Assembly (NCBI GenBank): GCA_938010765.1
Contig: CALLVX010000108.1
Coordinates: 1 to 35,118 of the forward strand
Source: an uncultured Flavobacteriaceae bacterium
Lineage (GTDB): Bacteria; Bacteroidota; Bacteroidia; Flavobacteriales; Flavobacteriaceae
Reading direction: 5' to 3'
DNA length: 35,118 nt
This document shows positions 30,466 to 35,118 of the stretch, one piece after another. A program made the translations under genes and the position numbers. Numbering within the stretch: the stretch's first letter is position 1; each line of letters opens with the position of its first letter. The notes beneath the pieces are model-generated. The model did not search any database, was not told the origin of the DNA, and saw nothing but the letters and a program-made list of their open reading frames with translations.

Positions 30466-32045
30466 TACAGTATATTTTAGAATGCATCAGCTTTCAATTG
30501 GTATTCCTGATCATTTATGATCTCTGGTTAAAGAAAGAAACCTTCTTTCAATGGAACCGGGCCTACCTAATCGGCACTTATTTATTGTCTTTGATAGTGC
30601 CATGGATAAAGATCGAAGCGCTCAAGGTCACCGTACCGGAAGAATACTATGCTTTTCCGTCATTTTTCATATCCTCGGATCAGCTTTCTTTGGAAACGGC
30701 CACCACCGGAAACCCTGTTTTTGAGCTTTCTTGGCAAGAGGGGCTATATCTGGGGGGCGTTTTTTTAGCGACCTTGTTTTTTGGCTATAAACTGCTTCAA
30801 ATCTATCGACTTCGAAGCAAGGGTGAAGTCCATTTCTTTCAAGATTTTACGAGGGTAGTGATAAAGAATAGCAATATGGCCTTCTCGTTCTTTAAATCGA
30901 TCTTTTTGGGAGATCAAGTATTGGAACAGGAACATGAAAGTGTCATACAACACGAACTGGTGCATATTCGGCAGCGTCATTCGCTCGATCTCTTGTTTTT
31001 CGAAACGATGCGCATTATTGGCTGGTTCAATCCGCTGGTATATGTCTATCAAAGCCGCATTTCCGAACTACACGAGTATATCGCTGATGACAAGGTAGCC
31101 AAGACCCATAAAAAGGAACAGTACCAATTATTGTTGTCACAGGTATTTCAAACACAACATATATCCTTTATCAATCAATTTTTTAAATCATCATTAATTA
31201 AAAAACGAATCGTCATGTTAACAAAAGCAAAGTCAAAAAAAGTATTCAGATTAAAGTACATATTATTGGTCCCGGTATTGGCGGCCATGTTAGTCTATTC
31301 TTCTTGTCAGCGAGAGTCCGATCTGCTGGCAGCAGCGAATGTGATTGTGGTCGGAGATGTGGAAAATTTGACCGAAAAAGAGGAAAAGACAGTTTATAGT
31401 AAGTTACAAGTTCTTTCGGAGAGCGCTATGGAATGGGAATTGTTGGTCAAAGATGAAGCGGCAAGCATGAAGTTTATTCCCTCTGCCGATGGTTCAGGAA
31501 TATCTGGGCCAGACGGAACCCTGATCAGTGCCAAAATGGAAATGGATAATACATCGATAGATCCTGAAGCACTTTATCAAATCTTGCATCATAAAAGAAA
31601 GAAGCTTTTGGAAACGGAGGATGCAGATAGCCCTGTGGTCAAAAGTATTGACGAGCAACTGGCGGCCCTAAAAGAGCAAATTTTAAGTAAAAATCCAGAC
31701 AGGGTAGCCTTCGGTTGGGTAGAAAATGTACCCGTTTTCCCCGGCTGCGAAAATGCAACCGATAAACGAGCATGCTTTCAAAAGTCGATGCAAGGGCATA
31801 TTATGAAAAACTTTAGATATCCAATTGAAGCACAAGAAAAAGGCATTCAAGGCAGGGTAAGCGCTATGTTCGTTATTCAAAAGGATGGTACCATCGATAA
31901 TATTAAAATGAGAGGCCCAGACGCATTTTTGGAAAAGGAAACAGCCCGTATTATCGGATTGCTTCCGAAAATGAAGCCAGGGAAACACAAGGGTACCGCA
32001 GTGCGAGTGCCTTTTTCGATACCCATAACTTTTAAATTACATTAG
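30462..32045 (+). CDS. BlaR1-type M56 membrane peptidase with TonB C-terminal domain
   Basis: A 527-residue membrane protein. The first ~270 residues hold several hydrophobic segments and the zinc peptidase motif HELVH (about 164-168), then ELHEYIADDKV supplying the third ligand. After a further hydrophobic stretch with Cys (VPVLAAMLVYSSCQRES, about 270) comes a long periplasmic region. The end, YPIEAQEKGIQGRVSAMFVI to VPFSIPITFKL, is a TonB C-terminal domain. There is no penicillin-binding sensor, unlike classical BlaR1. The signal sensed and whether it drives TonB-type transport are open. It overlaps the repressor gene and is followed by a TPR gene. Confidence 0.88.
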   Translation: MIQYILECISFQLVFLIIYDLWLKKETFFQWNRAYLIGTYLLSLIVPWIKIEALKVTVPEEYYAFPSFFISSDQLSLETATTGNPVFELSWQEGLYLGGVFLATLFFGYKLLQIYRLRSKGEVHFFQDFTRVVIKNSNMAFSFFKSIFLGDQVLEQEHESVIQHELVHIRQRHSLDLLFFETMRIIGWFNPLVYVYQSRISELHEYIADDKVAKTHKKEQYQLLLSQVFQTQHISFINQFFKSSLIKKRIVMLTKAKSKKVFRLKYILLVPVLAAMLVYSSCQRESDLLAAANVIVVGDVENLTEKEEKTVYSKLQVLSESAMEWELLVKDEAASMKFIPSADGSGISGPDGTLISAKMEMDNTSIDPEALYQILHHKRKKLLETEDADSPVVKSIDEQLAALKEQILSKNPDRVAFGWVENVPVFPGCENATDKRACFQKSMQGHIMKNFRYPIEAQEKGIQGRVSAMFVIQKDGTIDNIKMRGPDAFLEKETARIIGLLPKMKPGKHKGTAVRVPFSIPITFKLH

Positions 32046-32047
32046 CT

Positions 32048-33202
32048 ATCAAAAAAACTTTGCTACAAATAGTATTGCTGGGCACAGTATGTATACATGC
32101 GCAATCGGTAAAGACCTACAATCTCTACGCCACTGCCGATAGCCTCTATGCACTGGGAAACTATACCCCGGCCATTAATTGGTATGCCCAAGTAGGTTCC
32201 CAAAAAGCCCAACTGCAAATAGCAAGGGCCTACAATGCGATCGGGAATTATCAAAAGGCCATTGCACAATATGAAAATGTGGTCGCTGCCGATCATAACC
32301 TACAAATTGCCCGTTTTGAATTGGGAAAGCTGTATTTAAAAACACGCGATTTTAATCAGGGTAGAAAGCTCTTTACCGCACTCACTGCGGAGGACTCCTG
32401 CAACCCAGAGTATTGGTATTATCAAGGGGAAACCTTCCGAGAACTAGGGCAGAAGTCGAGCAGCTTGGTTAGCTATAAAAAGGCCATTACCATCGATAGT
32501 ACGCATTTGCGAAGCTTGTTTCGTCTAGGAAAACATTTTATCGTGCAGCAAGAGCGGGATCCTGCCCTGCTCTATGTTGACCAAGGCCTCCGTTTTTATG
32601 AGGGTGATGTGTCATTGATCAATCTTAAGGCATTGATATTGTATAACGATGCACAGTTCGAGAAGGCAATTCCCTGGTTCGAAAAGGTATTGGAGCTGCA
32701 AGGCCCCAAAGAGTACGTCTATACCAAATTAGCCTATTGCTATTACAAAAATTGGGAATTCGAAAAGGCGAAGTCCGCCTACAAAACCCTTCTTGAAATG
32801 GATAAGACCAATGCCGATGCCTACTTTGGTCTGGGAACGGTGTATCAGCGAAACGAACAAATAGACAGTGCCGAAATTGCCTTTAAAAAGGCAATCGCTT
32901 TACAAGATCCTATTCTAGTACGAGAGTACCATGCGCTTGCGAACTTGGCAAGAAGTAAAAACGATCTAAAACTAGCGTTAGACTACTATCAAAAAGCCTT
33001 TCAGGAAGACACCAGCAGTCCCTACGGTTACTACCAAATCTGTACCGTGGCCGATCAATATTACAAAGACCCGAAGTTGCGTCTGGAATTTTATGAAAAC
33101 TATCTAGCGAAATTCGGAAAAGACAATTCCTATTATGCTCGAACGGCGGTGCGGCGCATTCGTGAATTGAAAGAGGAATTGCATTTCCTAGCATCGGAAT
33201 AG
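32048..33202 (+). CDS. Exported TPR-repeat protein
   Basis: About 385 residues, mostly tetratricopeptide repeats from residue 20 on (for example YTPAINWYAQVGSQKAQLQI, NYQKAIAQYENVVAAD and KSAYKTLLEMDKTNADAYFG). The annotated-type start at 32060 is a TTG and would give MLQIVLLGTVCIHAQS, with no positive n-region. In the same frame 32048 is ATC AAA AAA ACT TTG: read as a start it gives a textbook signal (M)KKTLLQIVLLG ending VCIHAQS. Either ATC is a rare start or an ATG mutated or was misread. It is 2 bp after the M56 stop, so translational coupling could help. It is predicted to be periplasmic; its role in the BlaI-M56 cluster is unknown. Confidence 0.8.
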   Translation: MKKTLLQIVLLGTVCIHAQSVKTYNLYATADSLYALGNYTPAINWYAQVGSQKAQLQIARAYNAIGNYQKAIAQYENVVAADHNLQIARFELGKLYLKTRDFNQGRKLFTALTAEDSCNPEYWYYQGETFRELGQKSSSLVSYKKAITIDSTHLRSLFRLGKHFIVQQERDPALLYVDQGLRFYEGDVSLINLKALILYNDAQFEKAIPWFEKVLELQGPKEYVYTKLAYCYYKNWEFEKAKSAYKTLLEMDKTNADAYFGLGTVYQRNEQIDSAEIAFKKAIALQDPILVREYHALANLARSKNDLKLALDYYQKAFQEDTSSPYGYYQICTVADQYYKDPKLRLEFYENYLAKFGKDNSYYARTAVRRIRELKEELHFLASE

Positions 33203-33286
33203 GCACTTTCGAATAACATAAAGAAGCGGTACCAGACTCCCACATGTCCTTAAAATATCGTACTTTTCGCCATGAATGCTTGTGCG

Positions 33287-33766
33287 ATGAAGTACTTTTT
33301 ATCATACTGTTTATTAGTATTGTTCGCGTCTTGTGAGTTGTTTGTCTCCAAGGAGAAAAAGACGCAGGAATTGGTCAATAAAGAAATGCTCGAAATCGAT
33401 TGGAACGATATTGATAGCTATCCCCTGTTTGAAAACTGCGATGAGACCCTTACCAAAATGGTGCAACGGGAATGTTTTGAGCAAGAAGTGCTTACACATT
33501 GCGCCAAAAACTTGAAGGATGTTGAATTTACGCTCCTTTCTGGGGCCGATTCTATTATTCAAGTGGATTTTTTGGTAGATCAGGAGGGGCGCATTTCAAT
33601 TTTAGAGATACAAAAAGACCCCGCCATCGATACCCAAATGCCTAATTTTGATCAGCTGATCGAGCAAAGCCTTCAAAAAATGCCGTCCTTGGCGCCTGCT
33701 TTAAAAAGAGGCATTCCGGTGAAGGCAAAGTTTCGCATTCCCATTCTATTGAATACCGGAGGGTGA
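33287..33766 (+). CDS. Lipoprotein with TonB-like C-terminal domain
   Basis: A 159-residue protein from the preferred start MKYFLSYCLLVLFASC (lipobox FASC); an ATG at 33272 in frame is less likely, since a near-consensus -7 box TACTTTTC lies at 33261-33268. The C-terminal part SGADSIIQVDFLVDQEGRIS to KAKFRIPILL resembles the small TonB-C fold also present in the upstream M56 protein. A conserved-looking YPLFENCDETLT segment with Cys is similar to the VPVFPGCENATDK segment of the M56 protein. It may be a soluble or lipid-anchored partner of that protein. Function not known. Confidence 0.7.
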   Translation: MKYFLSYCLLVLFASCELFVSKEKKTQELVNKEMLEIDWNDIDSYPLFENCDETLTKMVQRECFEQEVLTHCAKNLKDVEFTLLSGADSIIQVDFLVDQEGRISILEIQKDPAIDTQMPNFDQLIEQSLQKMPSLAPALKRGIPVKAKFRIPILLNTGG

Positions 33767-33770
33767 AGCT

Positions 33771-33798
33771 TGAACAGTGAACAGTGGTCAGTAGGTAG
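33771..33798 (+). repeat. Heptanucleotide tandem, TGAACAG type
   Basis: TGAACAG, TGAACAG, TGGTCAG, TAGGTAG: four 7-bp units, decaying toward the right, starting 5 bp after a stop codon. Confidence 0.65.
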
Positions 33799-33838
33799 TT
33801 TTGAATTTGACGTTTGTGTTTGAATTTATTCCCTTTAA

Positions 33839-33870
33839 GCACCGAGCACCGAGCACCGAGCACCGAGCAC
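33839..33870 (+). repeat. Heptanucleotide tandem, GCACCGA type
   Basis: Four perfect GCACCGA units plus GCAC. Same 7-bp period as the array 50 bp upstream but an unrelated unit. Confidence 0.9.
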
Positions 33871-33945
33871 TAGTGGTTTGGTCTTGAATTTGAGTTTGAC
33901 ATTTGAGTATGTATTTTCTAAATCTGATATCTAAATAGCTAAAAA

Positions 33946-34497
33946 TTGGCGAACGAAAAAATCATATTGGGGATAGACCCTGGAACAACGATCATGGGCT
34001 TTGGTTTGATCAAAGTAGTGAATAAGAAGATGGAGTTTTTGCAGATGAACGAGTTGTTGCTGAAAAAGTACAACGACCCATATACAAAGTTGAAGCTGAT
34101 TTTTGAACGAACCATTGAATTGATCGATACCTACCATCCCGATGAGATCGCCATTGAAGCACCGTTTTTTGGTAAAAACGTACAGTCGATGTTGAAATTG
34201 GGGCGTGCCCAAGGGGTTGCCATGGCAGCAGGGCTCTCAAGACAAATTCCCATTACGGAATACCTGCCAAAAAAAATAAAAATGGCGATCACCGGAAACG
34301 GAAATGCAAGCAAGGAACAGGTAGCAAGGATGTTGCAAAGCGTATTGGGGCTTAAGACACTTCCAAAAAACTTGGACAGCACCGATGGTCTGGCTGCTGC
34401 CGTCTGCCACTTCTACAATGCCGGTCGAATAGAGGTCGGTACAGGCTATTCTGGCTGGGAGGCGTTTGTGAAACAGAATCCTAAAAAGGTCAATTAG
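33946..34497 (+). CDS. ruvC: Crossover junction endodeoxyribonuclease RuvC
   Basis: Holliday-junction resolvase of 183 residues that cuts four-way junctions as a dimer, with RuvAB. Catalytic carboxylates are in place: Asp11 in LGIDPGTTIMGFG, Glu71 in IAIEAPFFGKN, and Asp144 and Asp147 in KNLDSTDGLAAAVCH. Length matches the family (about 170-185). The start is a TTG at 33946 (TTG GCG AAC), with no ATG close by in frame. No Shine-Dalgarno site is seen. The next gene is the S23 protein, then hemW. Confidence 0.93.
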   Translation: MANEKIILGIDPGTTIMGFGLIKVVNKKMEFLQMNELLLKKYNDPYTKLKLIFERTIELIDTYHPDEIAIEAPFFGKNVQSMLKLGRAQGVAMAAGLSRQIPITEYLPKKIKMAITGNGNASKEQVARMLQSVLGLKTLPKNLDSTDGLAAAVCHFYNAGRIEVGTGYSGWEAFVKQNPKKVN

Positions 34498-34525
34498 CAA
34501 TTGGCAATAATCAATAAACAATTGG
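34498..34525 (+). repeat. Heptanucleotide tandem, CAATNNN type, left of the S23 gene
   Basis: CAATTGG, CAATAAT, CAATAAA, CAATTGG: four exact 7-bp steps, starting at the base after the ruvC stop. The mirror array lies at 34913-34940. Confidence 0.7.
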
Positions 34526-34529
34526 TTCT

Positions 34530-34892
34530 ATGAGCAAAAAGTCAAACCCGCTAGCTGACAAATCGTATGCTTTTGCCTTAGAGATTGTTAAGCTTTACAA
34601 AACAATTACTATGGATCAAAAAGAATATGTTTTATCAAAGCAGTTACTAAGATCTGGGACATCCATCGGAGCAAATATTTCAGAAGCCAATGGAGCGATT
34701 TCGCAGGTAGATTTTTCTGCGAAAACCTCTATTGCTTACAAAGAAAGTTTGGAGACGAAGTATTGGCTTAATTTGTTGAAAGACGCTGACTATCTAGATG
34801 AGGAAAAGGCCAGGCACCTAATTCAGGGCGCCGATGAGCTTTCTCGCATAATGTTTTCTATCCTGAAGGCTACTCGTTTAAAAAAGAATTAA
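34530..34892 (+). CDS. Four-helix-bundle S23 (23S rRNA intervening-sequence) protein
   Basis: A 120-residue helical protein of the S23/IVP family. Hallmarks: YAFALEIVKLYKTIT in helix 1, SKQLLRSGTSIGANISEANG with the conserved R-S-G-T-S-I-G-A-N turn, and AYKESLETKYWLNLLKDADY. Members form rings of five and were first found in rRNA intervening sequences; many in Bacteroidota stand free as here. A 37-bp gap separates it from ruvC. Inverted CAATNNN heptad arrays flank the gene closely on both sides, which suggests it entered as a mobile unit. Function in the cell is unknown. Confidence 0.9.
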   Translation: MSKKSNPLADKSYAFALEIVKLYKTITMDQKEYVLSKQLLRSGTSIGANISEANGAISQVDFSAKTSIAYKESLETKYWLNLLKDADYLDEEKARHLIQGADELSRIMFSILKATRLKKN

Positions 34893-34912
34893 ATAAAACA
34901 CCTTGTATTTTG

Positions 34913-34940
34913 TTAATTGTTAATTGTTCATTGTCCATTG
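34913..34940 (-). repeat. Heptanucleotide tandem, CAATNNN type, right of the S23 gene
   Basis: On the plus strand TTAATTG, TTAATTG, TTCATTG, TCCATTG; on the minus strand CAATGGA, CAATGAA, CAATTAA, CAATTAA. Inverted with respect to the array at 34498. Confidence 0.7.
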
Positions 34941-34956
34941 CACAAACCGCGAAGAA

Positions 34957-35118
34957 ATGAGCGGTTTGTACATCCATATACCATTTTGCAAACAGGCCTG
35001 TCACTACTGTGATTTTCACTTTTCTACTGCCATGGGTAAGAAAGAGGCGATGATTGCCGCCCTGTGCAAGGAGCTTGAACTTAGAAAAAACGAGTTTAAG
35101 GAAGAAATTGTGGAAACG
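34957..35118 (+). CDS. hemW: HemW-like radical SAM protein (5' part, runs off the window)
   Basis: The first 54 codons are present: MSGLYIHIPFCKQACHYCDF continues to the window end without a stop. The YIHIPFC-x3-C-x2-C motif is the radical SAM iron-sulfur site of the HemW/coproporphyrinogen oxidase-like group (HemN itself has a longer N-terminus). HemW is thought to be a haem chaperone. Start chosen because the motif begins five residues in, as in the family. It lies 16 bp after the heptad array, so the array occupies its upstream region. Confidence 0.88.
   Translation, partial: MSGLYIHIPFCKQACHYCDFHFSTAMGKKEAMIAALCKELELRKNEFKEEIVET

Overview
The window reads as a chromosome segment of a marine-type Flavobacteriaceae (Bacteroidota, Zobellia/Maribacter-like). 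The evidence is Bacteroidota-type RHS and SusCD-era lipoproteins with short lipoboxes, promoters with the Bacteroidota -7 box TAnnTTTG, almost no Shine-Dalgarno sites, moderate GC, and gene families such as BlaI/M56 pairs, four-helix-bundle S23 proteins and GH109 enzymes. Genus is a guess.

Layout. Positions 1-2550 hold two inverted dif-like sites, then a 5'-truncated RHS C-terminal module and a MORN-repeat lipoprotein that may be its immunity partner. Positions 2550-5200 are the most unusual part: a REP-associated Y1 transposase (RAYT) at 4464-5069, about ten palindromic REP elements, several hairpin-T-tract units, and five decapitated 3' ends of XRE-type regulators, all on the minus strand. 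Next comes a large FG-GAP/ASPIC lipoprotein (5466-8753), followed by a 680-bp gene-free block built of degenerate tandem repeats (8755-9430).

Positions 9431-14598 look like an amino-sugar (probably GalNAc) salvage locus: a sugar kinase and a nucleotidyltransferase diverge from a GH109 alpha-N-acetylgalactosaminidase and a sodium/solute symporter. A universal stress protein, a second Gfo/Idh/MocA oxidoreductase and a predicted alpha/alpha-toroid lipoprotein follow (14867-18522). After a mostly empty 880-bp spacer with a candidate small RNA comes a homogentisate dioxygenase (19434-20591), converging on a complete histidine-degradation operon hutH-hutI-hutU-hutG-hutF (27739 down to 20604). That operon diverges from a LysR regulator across a compact nested dyad. 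The enzyme set is the five-step route via formylglutamate, ending in glutamate, ammonia and formate.

The right end carries a nitroreductase, a DUF456 membrane protein, a BlaI-M56-TPR-lipoprotein cluster preceded by a 34-bp perfect inverted repeat overlapping the promoter, then ruvC, an S23 four-helix-bundle gene bracketed by inverted heptanucleotide repeats, and the start of hemW running off the edge.

The strongest candidate for something undescribed is the RAYT/REP region: repeated REP-spacer-hairpin units are joined to XRE gene 3' ends that each lack the DNA-binding half, including a 136-bp near-perfect direct duplication and REPs nested in REPs.
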